Source: Streptomycetaceae bacterium (GTDB lineage: Bacteria; Actinomycetota; Actinomycetes; Nanopelagicales; Nanopelagicaceae). Taken from it: a stretch of DNA of 5,660 nucleotides. The number at the start of each line of letters is the position of its first letter. Within the stretch, counting starts at the first letter, position 1. The notes under the pieces were generated by a model. The model did no database searches and was not told the DNA's origin. It saw nothing but the letters and a program-made list of their open reading frames with translations. This document shows, one piece after another, positions 1 through 5,660 of this stretch. The translations under genes were made by a program, and so were the position numbers. The stretch lies in assembly GCA_027486075.1 (NCBI GenBank), contig JAIXPU010000058.1:1-5660 (forward strand). The letters run 5' to 3'.

Positions 1-761
1 GAATCATGGCGTGGTCCACCCTTAGCAATCTCGGGTGCGATATCAAATAACTTTTCATATTCGTTAATCAGCGCATCGACTGCGGTTGGTTCAACGGCTG
101 CAACAAGATCAACCAAGGTATTAACGCCATAGGCTTCAATAGACATACCGAGCGCAATCTGCGCACTTGTCTTATCGCCATCGGTAACTGCAACAAAGCG
201 CATATTGTCACCGAAGCGCGCAACCTTAAGATTTTGTGCGGTGTACCAGCCAATGGCAGCGCGCATCCAATGTGAAATTCGGGTAGAGACCGTTACATCG
301 CTGACGTGGCCCGCCACAATTTTGCGAGGCAGATGCAAACGTGCCTGTATATGTCCATGCTCGCGATCACCATGCGCTGCTTGATTAAGATTCATGAAAT
401 CCATATCAATGCTCTCCCATGGCAGGGCAGAGTTAGCCTGGGTATGGAGATGCAAGATCGGAACTTGTAGCGCAGTAAGACCGGCAATCCACATCTTCGC
501 CGGTGAAAATGTATGCATCCAGACAATTACACCGATGCACTTTGGGTTAGCAGAAGCCTCTAAACAGATGGCCTTAATGCTCTCGGGGGTAGTTAGTACT
601 GGTTTCCAGGTTGCCTTAATTGGAACGTTTGTTGCTGCGTTCAGGGTTGCAACTACTTCTTGTGACTGCTGTGCAACCTGTGCCAAAGTTTCTTCACCGT
701 AGAGAGACTGGCTTCCAGTAAGGAACCAGATTTCTAGACCATTATCTTGTAACGATTTCAC
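1..761 (-). CDS. araA: L-arabinose isomerase, N-terminal half (partial, runs off left edge)
   Basis: Cytoplasmic enzyme that isomerises L-arabinose to L-ribulose, the first step of bacterial arabinose use. The 253 codons present align end to end with the first half of E. coli AraA (500 aa). Visible motifs are GSQSLYG (residues 16-22), HTFSPAKMW (83-91), LPWESIDMDFMNLNQAAHG (113-131) and RFGDNMRFVAVTDGDK (182-197). The metal-binding Glu/His residues of the family lie in the C-terminal half, outside the window, so catalytic competence cannot be judged. The start is GTG: it is the first possible start after an in-frame TAG at 792-794, has a strong GGGGGAG five bases upstream, and places GSQ where family members have it; the next Met is residue 82. 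Compared with E. coli AraA as I recall it, the Phe of HTQFN is Ala (109) and the Phe of REFG is His (135). It follows the S51 hydrolase gene by 41 nt on the same strand. No araB or araD is visible; they could lie further left. Confidence 0.95.
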   Translation of the reverse strand, partial: MKSLQDNGLEIWFLTGSQSLYGEETLAQVAQQSQEVVATLNAATNVPIKATWKPVLTTPESIKAICLEASANPKCIGVIVWMHTFSPAKMWIAGLTALQVPILHLHTQANSALPWESIDMDFMNLNQAAHGDREHGHIQARLHLPRKIVAGHVSDVTVSTRISHWMRAAIGWYTAQNLKVARFGDNMRFVAVTDGDKTSAQIALGMSIEAYGVNTLVDLVAAVEPTAVDALINEYEKLFDIAPEIAKGGPRHD

Positions 762-766
762 TAGTA

Positions 767-773
767 CTCCCCC
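767..773 (-). promoter_or_regulatory. Ribosome binding site deciding the GTG start of araA
   Basis: On the minus strand GGGGGAG lies five bases before the GTG at 759-761. The reading frame is closed by TAG at 792-794 and contains no other ATG, GTG or TTG between that stop and the GTG, so this site fixes the araA start. The rest of the 41-nt gap (762-802) shows no hairpin or T-run. TAGTAT at 789-794 (minus strand) resembles a -10 box, but the hexamer 17 bases upstream (TTTTCT) is a poor -35, so a separate araA promoter is not supported. Confidence 0.65.
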
Positions 774-802
774 GTGGATTTTTCGTGAATACTACATGAG
801 CG

Positions 803-1507
803 TTAGTGAATAGAAAATGGCTCCACACTAATTTCAAGTTCGCCCCGCAAGATATGAATCTTTCCACGGCCGTAGCTCTGCCACTTATCTGTATAAATCA
901 GCGCAGTGTTCTCATCAATCCCAATCAGCGCCGTTGTGGCATCAGGGCGAAGCACAAAGGCGGTAACGCGTTCAGGCAGCCAGCCCAGCATCTTGTCGTA
1001 ATGTGGAATCACTTCAATGCCGGGAACTATTCCTAAACCAGCGCTGTGGTGGGATCTACGTATTCCCATGATCGTTCCACCAAAGGCCATCGCGCCCGCT
1101 GAGCAGCCTGCAAGTGATGAGCCGTTTTCCCAAGCGGCGACAATCGCTGCCCACGCAGGAGAGCCTTTAAACACATCTGCAATCCGGTGAGGGTCTCCTC
1201 CAGAAAAGTAAATCAAACCAGCGCCTGCAATCGCATCAACAAATTCCTGGTTAAAGGCATCTTCTCTTTCATGGATAGGTAAGTAGACCCATTCACTACC
1301 GATTCGCTCTGCTTGTTCTCGCCCCAAGCGTTGCCATTTATCGCGGCTGGCAGATCCTTCATGTGAAGAGGCGGTAGGAATCTGTACGAAAATGTTTTTC
1401 TTTCCCCGTGAAATAGCGAGATGCAGGAGTTCACTTTCAAACTCCTGCATCTGCGGTGAATATTCACCAGAACCGACAAGCGCTAGCGCACCTGCGTTCA
1501 ATTTCAT
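803..1507 (-). CDS. Peptidase S51 family hydrolase (PepE/cyanophycinase-like)
   Basis: A 234-residue protein with the class I glutamine-amidotransferase-like fold of family S51, which includes aspartyl dipeptidase PepE (about 229 aa) and cyanophycinase. Visible landmarks are a hydrophobic first strand ending in GSGEY (12-16), YFSGGDP (100-106), the nucleophile elbow AGCSAGAM (133-140) with Ser136, IPHYDKM (167-173) with His169, and GIDENTAL (196-203) with Glu199. These match the Ser-His-Glu triad described for PepE. There is no signal peptide, so it is probably cytoplasmic. The length is close to PepE and shorter than typical cyanophycinases, and I cannot tell whether the substrate is an Asp-X dipeptide, a cyanophycin-type polymer or something else. 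Cys135 sits just before the Ser, but the elbow position itself is Ser, so glutamine amidotransferase activity is not expected. The ATG lies 8 nt after the icd stop, with AAGG (1514-1517) overlapping that stop, suggesting coupled translation. Confidence 0.82.
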   Translation of the reverse strand: MKLNAGALALVGSGEYSPQMQEFESELLHLAISRGKKNIFVQIPTASSHEGSASRDKWQRLGREQAERIGSEWVYLPIHEREDAFNQEFVDAIAGAGLIYFSGGDPHRIADVFKGSPAWAAIVAAWENGSSLAGCSAGAMAFGGTIMGIRRSHHSAGLGIVPGIEVIPHYDKMLGWLPERVTAFVLRPDATTALIGIDENTALIYTDKWQSYGRGKIHILRGELEISVEPFSIH

Positions 1508-1515
1508 GGTGTGCC

Positions 1516-2730
1516 TTATGCCATAGCCTTCTTGAGATTTTCATCAATTGATGCCAAGAACTCCTGTGTAGTTTGGTAGGGAGCATCCTTAGAGATCAGA
1601 AGTGCAAGATCCTTAGTCATCTTTCCTTCTTCTACAGTCTGAATACAGACCTGCTCGAGAGTCTTTGAGAACTTTGCCAACTCTGCGTTGTTATCAAGCT
1701 TTGCGCGGTGGGCAAGGCCCTGTGTCCAGGCAAAGATAGATGCAATTGGGTTTGTTGAAGTCTCTTTACCTGCCTGGTGGTCGCGGTAGTGGCGTGTCAC
1801 AGTTCCGTGAGCTGCCTCTGATTCGCAGACCTTTCCATCTGGAGTCATCAATACCGATGTCATCAAACCAAGTGAGCCGTAACCCTGTGCGACGGTATCT
1901 GACTGCACATCGCCGTCGTAGTTCTTACATGCCCAAACGTAGCCACCTTCCATGCGAAGTGACATAGCGACCATGTCATCGATGAGACGGTGTTCGTACC
2001 AGATACCAGCTGCCTCAAATTGCGCCTTGAACTCTGCTTGGTAGATCTCTTCAAAGATATCTTTGAAGCGACCGTCATAGGCCTTCAGGATTGTGTTCTT
2101 CGTTGAGAGATAGACAGGGAACTTGCGAAGAAGTCCGTAGTTAAGGGATGCGCGAGCAAAGTCGCGGATTGAATCATCAACGTTATACATCGCCATAGCG
2201 ACGCCGGATGATTCAAATTTAAAGACTTCAAACTCTTGCGCTGCCCCGCCACCTTCAGGAACGAAGGAAAGTGTGAGCTTGCCTGGTCCTGGAATCTTCA
2301 GATCTGTTGCACGGTACTGATCACCAAATGCGTGGCGACCAATGACAATTGGCTTAGTCCAGTGAGGAACTAATCGTGGCACATTGCTGATGATGATTGG
2401 TTCGCGGAAGATAACTCCACCCAAGATATTGCGGATAGTTCCGTTAGGAGATTTCCACATCTTCTTAAGGCCAAACTCTTCAACACGAGCTTCATCCGGG
2501 GTAATAGTTGCGCACTTAATTCCAACGCCATGCTTTTGAATTGCACGAGCAGAATCAATGGTGACTTGATCATCGGTGGCATCACGATGTTCCATGCCAA
2601 GGTCGTAGTACTCAAGATTGACATCGAGGTAAGGCAAAATCAACTTATCTTTGATGAACTGCCACATGATGCGAGTCATCTCGTCGCCATCTAGTTCAAC
2701 GACTGTACCTTGTACTTTGATCTTTGACAT
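1516..2730 (-). CDS. icd: NADP-dependent isocitrate dehydrogenase, type II (eukaryote-like homodimer)
   Basis: Oxidatively decarboxylates isocitrate to 2-oxoglutarate with NADP+ in the TCA cycle, supplying NADPH and the carbon skeleton for glutamate. The 404-aa product is full length and aligns throughout with human IDH1/IDH2-type enzymes rather than with E. coli Icd or the large monomeric IDH found in many actinobacteria. Visible residues are SPNGTIRN (94-101, substrate phosphate-like loop and Arg100), Arg109, GRHAFGDQYR (131-140; Arg132 equals the human IDH1 Arg132 position, Tyr139 catalytic), Lys211 in STKNT, metal ligands Asp251, Asp274 and Asp278 in the IDDM and YDGDVQSD segments, and TRHYR (312-316), whose Arg-His pair marks NADP specificity. 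All expected active-site residues are present. The start is ATG, one base after the mdh stop, with AAAGGA (2739-2744) inside the last codons of mdh. Co-translation with mdh and the downstream hydrolase is likely. Confidence 0.97.
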   Translation of the reverse strand: MSKIKVQGTVVELDGDEMTRIMWQFIKDKLILPYLDVNLEYYDLGMEHRDATDDQVTIDSARAIQKHGVGIKCATITPDEARVEEFGLKKMWKSPNGTIRNILGGVIFREPIIISNVPRLVPHWTKPIVIGRHAFGDQYRATDLKIPGPGKLTLSFVPEGGGAAQEFEVFKFESSGVAMAMYNVDDSIRDFARASLNYGLLRKFPVYLSTKNTILKAYDGRFKDIFEEIYQAEFKAQFEAAGIWYEHRLIDDMVAMSLRMEGGYVWACKNYDGDVQSDTVAQGYGSLGLMTSVLMTPDGKVCESEAAHGTVTRHYRDHQAGKETSTNPIASIFAWTQGLAHRAKLDNNAELAKFSKTLEQVCIQTVEEGKMTKDLALLISKDAPYQTTQEFLASIDENLKKAMA

Positions 2731-2731
2731 A

Positions 2732-3682
2732 TTACATATCCTTTACATCAGCTTGTTTTGCACGCACTGCTTCTGCAGCCTCTTTCAATGAAGCGATTTC
2801 AGAATCTGTGAGCTTGCTTTCGACAACCTTACGAATGCCAGACCTACCAAGTTCGGCTTCCACTCCCAGGTAGACGCCAGAGATTCCGTATTCGCCATCA
2901 ACCCATGCGCAGACCGGCATGATCTCGCCAGAATCTTCGATGACCGCCCTTGCCATGCGAGCCGCTGCTGCTGATGGCGCGTAGTAAGCAGAGCCTGTCT
3001 TAAGGAGCGCAACAACTTCAGCGCCACCGTTACGAGTGCGATCTACCAGCTCATCAATTTCAGCTTGTGACAATTTATCTGAAAGCGGTACGCCATTGAC
3101 AGTGCAACGACTTGGCACAGGCACCATCGTGTCACCGTGCGAACCAAGAGTCAGCGTCTTCACTGATCCAACTTCAACGCCGAGTTTTTCAGCAACAAAG
3201 TTGGTGAAGCGAGCAGTGTCGAGCATGCCAGCCTGACCCATCACGCGATTCTTTGGAAAATTAGTGGCAATCTGCGCAAGCGCTGTCATCTCATCAAGTG
3301 GGTTAGAGACCACGATGATGACTGCGTTTGGTGAATGCTTAGCGATATTTTCTGCAACACCTCGGACGATTCCAGCGTTAACGCCAATCAAATCCATACG
3401 GCTCATACCTGGCTTACGTGGAAGTCCTGCAGTAATGACTACAACATCAGAGTTTGCGGTCTTTTCATAACCTGCGCCTTCAGGAGTTGTGGTTGCGCCC
3501 GTTATCTTTGTTTCAAAGCCTTCGATAGAACGAGACTGGTTCATATCAAGAGCCAACCCCTCAGGCTTTCCTTCGAGAATATCTGTGAGTACAACTTCAT
3601 CAAAGATTTTGTATTCAGCGAGCCGAAGAGCGGTAGTTGAACCGTAGAAACCTGCACCTACAACGGTGACTTTCTTTGCCAT
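2732..3682 (-). CDS. mdh: NAD-dependent malate dehydrogenase, LDH-like type
   Basis: Interconverts malate and oxaloacetate with NAD in the TCA cycle; cytoplasmic. The 316-aa protein belongs to the lactate/malate dehydrogenase superfamily, LDH-like branch. The Rossmann motif GAGFYG (9-14) is near the N terminus, and Asp34 at the end of the second strand predicts preference for NAD over NADP. The active-site loop GLPRKPGMSRMDL (86-98) contains Arg89 and Arg95; an Arg in this loop selects malate/oxaloacetate over lactate/pyruvate. Asn127 in VSNPLD, Asp155/Arg158 in LDTARF and the catalytic His182 in LGSHGDTMVP complete the site. The start is ATG with AAAGGG (3689-3694) six bases upstream. It is the first gene after the largest gap in the window (65 nt), which holds a candidate promoter, and it overlaps the icd ribosome binding site at its 3' end. 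A plain lactate dehydrogenase is the alternative but is unlikely given the Arg-containing loop. Confidence 0.96.
   Translation of the reverse strand: MAKKVTVVGAGFYGSTTALRLAEYKIFDEVVLTDILEGKPEGLALDMNQSRSIEGFETKITGATTTPEGAGYEKTANSDVVVITAGLPRKPGMSRMDLIGVNAGIVRGVAENIAKHSPNAVIIVVSNPLDEMTALAQIATNFPKNRVMGQAGMLDTARFTNFVAEKLGVEVGSVKTLTLGSHGDTMVPVPSRCTVNGVPLSDKLSQAEIDELVDRTRNGGAEVVALLKTGSAYYAPSAAAARMARAVIEDSGEIMPVCAWVDGEYGISGVYLGVEAELGRSGIRKVVESKLTDSEIASLKEAAEAVRAKQADVKDM
2739..2744 (-). promoter_or_regulatory. icd ribosome binding site inside the mdh 3' end
   Basis: AAAGGA on the minus strand is formed by the last sense codons of mdh (Val-Lys-Asp) and lies eight bases before the icd ATG. The mdh stop codon falls between the two. 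A ribosome finishing mdh therefore sits directly over the icd initiation site, an arrangement typical of translational coupling. Coupling itself is inferred. Confidence 0.6.
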
Positions 3683-3714
3683 AGTGATCCCTTTGAGCGT
3701 GTTGACCCAATACT

Positions 3715-3739
3715 TTGATATCGGGTTATCTTGATATCG
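3715..3739. repeat. 9-bp direct repeat TTGATATCG, two copies 16 bp apart, upstream of mdh
   Basis: TTGATATCG occurs at 3715-3723 and again at 3731-3739. Extending outward, the 16-mers 3711-3726 and 3727-3742 agree at 12 of 16 positions. Each copy carries the palindrome GATATC. The copies flank the candidate -10 box of mdh, one inside the spacer and one at the likely transcription start, which is operator-like geometry. I do not recognise the motif as the site of any known regulator. Chance similarity in AT-rich promoter DNA is possible. Confidence 0.5.
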
Positions 3740-3753
3740 AGCGAACTCTACAA
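3725..3753 (-). promoter_or_regulatory. Candidate sigma70-type promoter for mdh-icd
   Basis: On the minus strand TTGTAG (3748-3753, -35) is separated by exactly 17 bases from GATAAC (3725-3730, -10). The -35 begins with the well-conserved TTG and coincides with the last codon and stop of the DUF3017 gene; the -10 matches four of six consensus bases. Transcription would start near 3718, leaving a leader of about 35 nt with AAAGGG at 3689-3694 before the mdh ATG. Its position in the only sizeable gap supports it, but both boxes are imperfect, and read-through from purH-folD is also possible. Confidence 0.35.
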
Positions 3754-3975
3754 CCCCTTAGGAAGGGCGATTGCCAGCCCAAAGAGCACAAGCGCAATTG
3801 CAAGAGGTAGATAGCGCTCAAATTTACGTTGGTTCCATTGTGCGAGGGCAATCACAGCTGTTCCGGCTGAAATCGCAAGGGCGCCAGAGCGAACAAATCC
3901 CACGGCACCCGCAATGACACCGAGCGCAATAACGATGTATGCCACGCGAAGTTGTAGTGAAGTTATCGCTCGCAT
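3748..3975 (-). CDS. DUF3017 family small membrane protein
   Basis: A 75-residue hydrophobic protein of unknown function. Three membrane segments are predicted by eye at residues 9-28, 30-46 and 55-72, with a short polar, basic loop (WNQRKFERY, 47-55) between the second and third. Length, hydrophobicity and position between folD and mdh match the actinobacterial DUF3017 family, which occupies this slot in many members of the phylum; the family call rests on this context and topology more than on a diagnostic motif. The ATG is fixed because an in-frame TGA lies two codons upstream (3979-3981). The gene overlaps the folD 3' end by 13 nt and has only a weak ribosome binding site, so it probably depends on ribosomes arriving from folD. 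A role near folate or purine metabolism is only guilt by association. Confidence 0.85.
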   Translation of the reverse strand: MRAITSLQLRVAYIVIALGVIAGAVGFVRSGALAISAGTAVIALAQWNQRKFERYLPLAIALVLFGLAIALPKGL

Positions 3976-4808
3976 GCATCAACCACATTCGTTAAGAGCA
4001 TGGCGCGAGTCATAGGTCCAACTCCGCCAGGCATTGGCGCAACAAAAGAAGAAACGTTCATGACTGATGGATCCACGTCGCCAACGAGACCAGTATCAGT
4101 ACGAGAGATTCCTACATCGAGAACGGTAGAGCCAGCTTTGACCATGTCGCCTTTAAGGAAGTGTGGCTGTCCGATGGCAGCAATCACAATATCTGCACGT
4201 CGTGTATGTGAAGCTAAATCTTTTGTGCCGGTATGCGTCAGAGTCACAGTGGCATTCTCTGCTTTGCGTGTAAGTAGTAATCCGAGTGGACGACCCACAG
4301 TAAGTCCGCGACCAATTACGACGACCTCAGCACCTGCAAGTGGAATCTTGTAATGATTAATCAGCTCAACAATTCCGCGCGGAGTACATGGAAGCGGTGC
4401 GGCATAACCTGCAACGAGTCTCCCCAAATTCATCGGGTGCAAGCCATCGGCATCTTTATCAGGATCAATCGCTTCCAGAATTGTCTGGGTATTGATTGCG
4501 CCAGGAAGCGGAAGCTGAACAATGTAACCAGTGCAATCTTTTGCCGCATTGAGATCGCCAATTACGGCAAGGACATCTGCTTGTGTTGCAGTTGCCGGTA
4601 AATCAATGCGGATTGAATTGATACCTACCTGCTGGCAATCACGATGTTTTCCGCTGACATACGAATGTGACCCAGGGTCATCTCCGACAAGAACTGTGCC
4701 AAGGCCTGGAGTAATACCGCGAGCCTTAAGCGCTGAAGTGCGCTGCGCAAGGTTCGCTTTGATGGATGCAGCGAGTGACTTGCCATCTAGTAGTTGTGCG
4801 CTGCTCAT
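3963..4808 (-). CDS. folD: Bifunctional methylenetetrahydrofolate dehydrogenase / methenyltetrahydrofolate cyclohydrolase
   Basis: Converts 5,10-methylene-THF to 5,10-methenyl-THF (normally NADP-linked) and then to 10-formyl-THF in the cytoplasm. The 281-aa protein is full length. The catalytic Tyr50 and Lys54 lie in SYVSGKHRDC (49-58) at the same numbers as in E. coli FolD. Further motifs are VQLPLP (97-102), DADG with Asp121, PCTPRG (140-145), the nucleotide-binding GRGLTVGRP (166-174), DVGI (231-234) and PMPGGVGPMT (258-267). The stretch after GRGLTVGRP, with LLLTRKAENATVTL (177-190), has the wording usual in actinobacterial FolD. The start is ATG with AGGA (4816-4819) seven bases upstream. 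It lies 21 nt after purH, whose transformylase domain uses the 10-formyl-THF made here, and overlaps the DUF3017 gene by 13 nt. Confidence 0.97.
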   Translation of the reverse strand: MSSAQLLDGKSLAASIKANLAQRTSALKARGITPGLGTVLVGDDPGSHSYVSGKHRDCQQVGINSIRIDLPATATQADVLAVIGDLNAAKDCTGYIVQLPLPGAINTQTILEAIDPDKDADGLHPMNLGRLVAGYAAPLPCTPRGIVELINHYKIPLAGAEVVVIGRGLTVGRPLGLLLTRKAENATVTLTHTGTKDLASHTRRADIVIAAIGQPHFLKGDMVKAGSTVLDVGISRTDTGLVGDVDPSVMNVSSFVAPMPGGVGPMTRAMLLTNVVDACER

Positions 4809-4829
4809 AAGGCCATCCTATTGCGTGAT

Positions 4830-5660
4830 TTATGCGTGAGAGAAATGTCGGGTATTTGTGAAGAACATGGCGACTCCTGCTCGCTCTGCTGCTGCAATTA
4901 CCTCTTCATCGCGCACACTTCCGCCAGGTTGCACGATTGCTGTGACCCCGGCTGCTGTGAGAATTTCTAGCCCATCTGCAAAGGGAAAGAAGGCATCAGA
5001 AGCAGCAACGCTATTGCGTACTCGATCGCCAGCGCGATCAACTGCCAACTTTGCAGAATCAACGCGATTAACTTGTCCCATTCCAATACCGACTGCTGCA
5101 CCGTTACTTGCTAGCAAGATGGCATTGCTCTTGACCGCGCGTACTGCGCGCCAGGCAAACTGTAAATCTGCAAGCACCTCAGCTGAGACTGCAGCACCGG
5201 TAACTTGTTTCCAGTTCTTGGCGTCATCGCCTGCAGCGCTAATGAGATCGGTCTCTTGAAGTAGCGCTCCACCAGAAACTGGGCGAATTTCAAGTGGTGA
5301 TATGCGAGTTACCGGGCAGGTCAAGATACGAATCGAAGGCTTCTTCATTAAAATTTCAAGAGCAGCGCTTTCGTAGTCAGGGGCAATAATGACTTCGGTA
5401 AAAACTTCTGCAACTTGTGCAGCCATGGCAGCTGTTACCGTGCGATTTGCAGCGATGACTCCGCCAAAGGCTGAGACAGGATCGCAGGCATGTGCTTTGG
5501 TATATGCATCAACAAGATCAACGCCGATGGCAACGCCACAAGGATTGGCATGCTTAATGATGGCAACACATGGTTGCGAATGATCTAGAGCTGCGCGCCA
5601 CGCTGCATCGGCATCGGTGTAATTGTTAAATGACATCTCTTTGCCGTGTGACTGCACTGC
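4830..5660 (-). CDS. purH: Bifunctional AICAR transformylase / IMP cyclohydrolase, C-terminal part (partial, runs off right edge)
   Basis: PurH performs the last two steps of purine synthesis, formylating AICAR with 10-formyl-THF and closing the ring to IMP. The 276 residues present belong to the AICAR transformylase domain; the N-terminal IMP cyclohydrolase domain lies beyond the right edge. Visible motifs, numbered from the Met at 5655-5657, are HGKEMSFNNYTDADAAW (4-20), the catalytic IIKHANPCG (33-41; Lys35-His36), SAFGG (62-66), KSNAI (176-180), GIGMGQVNRVDS (190-201), SDAFFPFADG (220-229), IVQPGGSVRDEEVI (241-254) and the C-terminal FFTNTRHFSH (265-274). That Met is internal, not a start: the frame stays open to the edge and family members continue upstream of HGKE. 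It is followed after 21 nt by folD, which supplies its cofactor. No terminator is visible between them. Confidence 0.96.
   Translation of the reverse strand, partial: AVQSHGKEMSFNNYTDADAAWRAALDHSQPCVAIIKHANPCGVAIGVDLVDAYTKAHACDPVSAFGGVIAANRTVTAAMAAQVAEVFTEVIIAPDYESAALEILMKKPSIRILTCPVTRISPLEIRPVSGGALLQETDLISAAGDDAKNWKQVTGAAVSAEVLADLQFAWRAVRAVKSNAILLASNGAAVGIGMGQVNRVDSAKLAVDRAGDRVRNSVAASDAFFPFADGLEILTAAGVTAIVQPGGSVRDEEVIAAAERAGVAMFFTNTRHFSHA

Noticed and set aside
394..702. Plus-strand open frame of about 100 codons opposite araA
   Set aside because: It is the antisense of a strongly conserved AraA coding stretch, and its translation has no recognisable motif. It is best explained as a shadow.
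789..794. TAGTAT as a -10 box for a dedicated araA promoter
   Set aside because: The hexamer at the right distance upstream, TTTTCT, matches the -35 consensus poorly, and the box overlaps an in-frame stop context only by chance.
1087..1110. S51 protein as a true glutamine amidotransferase, because of the Cys in GCSAGAM
   Set aside because: The nucleophile-elbow position is Ser136, as in PepE and cyanophycinase. The Cys is one residue earlier and would not take the nucleophile place.
3755..3767. Short hairpin CCCTT-AGG-AAGGG near the end of the DUF3017 gene as a possible terminator
   Set aside because: The stem is only five pairs, it lies inside the coding sequence, and on the transcribed strand it is followed by GTTGTAG rather than a T-run.
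4000..4353. Plus-strand open frame of 117 codons opposite folD
   Set aside because: The minus-strand frame encodes all FolD motifs across this stretch. The plus-strand product is Ser/Thr/Pro-rich and resembles nothing known.
4858..5259. Plus-strand open frame of 133 codons opposite purH
   Set aside because: It is wholly antisense to the conserved PurH C terminus; its low-complexity Ala/Ser/Thr composition follows from codon bias on the other strand.
5655..5657. ATG at the right edge as the purH start
   Set aside because: The frame remains open to the window edge and the protein begins in the middle of the AICAR transformylase domain, so this Met is internal.
1..5660. Mobile elements, CRISPR, tRNA/rRNA, riboswitch or a novel defence-type system
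   Set aside because: The window is almost fully occupied by recognisable metabolic genes with gaps no larger than 65 nt. No transposase, long terminal repeat, spaced repeat array or structured leader was seen.

Overview
The window reads as ordinary chromosomal DNA of an actinobacterium of moderate GC (about half G+C by eye). Seven genes lie head to tail on the minus strand. In transcription order, right to left, they are purH (3' part), folD, a small DUF3017 membrane protein gene, mdh, icd, a peptidase S51-type hydrolase gene, and araA (5' part). The folD-DUF3017-mdh order and the wording of the FolD and PurH motifs are typical of Actinobacteria. The moderate GC and very short gaps (overlap of 13 nt; gaps of 1, 8, 21, 41 and 65 nt) suggest a streamlined lineage, such as the freshwater acI/Nanopelagicales group. 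That placement is inference; no rRNA or other taxonomic marker is present.

Right part (3748-5660): the C-terminal AICAR transformylase half of PurH is followed by FolD and the DUF3017 protein. The pairing makes metabolic sense, because FolD makes 10-formyl-tetrahydrofolate and the PurH transformylase domain consumes it. The DUF3017 gene overlaps the folD end and encodes three predicted membrane segments.

Middle (1516-3747): a 65-nt gap, the largest in the window, precedes mdh. It holds a candidate promoter overlapped by a 9-bp direct repeat. NAD-type malate dehydrogenase and a eukaryote-like (type II) NADP isocitrate dehydrogenase follow, one base apart, so two TCA-cycle enzymes are probably made from one message.

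Left part (1-1507): eight bases after icd comes a compact Ser-nucleophile hydrolase of the PepE/cyanophycinase family. After 41 more bases comes L-arabinose isomerase, which starts at GTG and runs off the left edge after 253 codons.

No RNA gene, mobile element, CRISPR array, prophage, convincing terminator or pseudogene was seen. No previously undescribed system is evident. The points most worth a second look are the repeat-bearing mdh upstream region and the uncharacterised S51 hydrolase coupled to icd.
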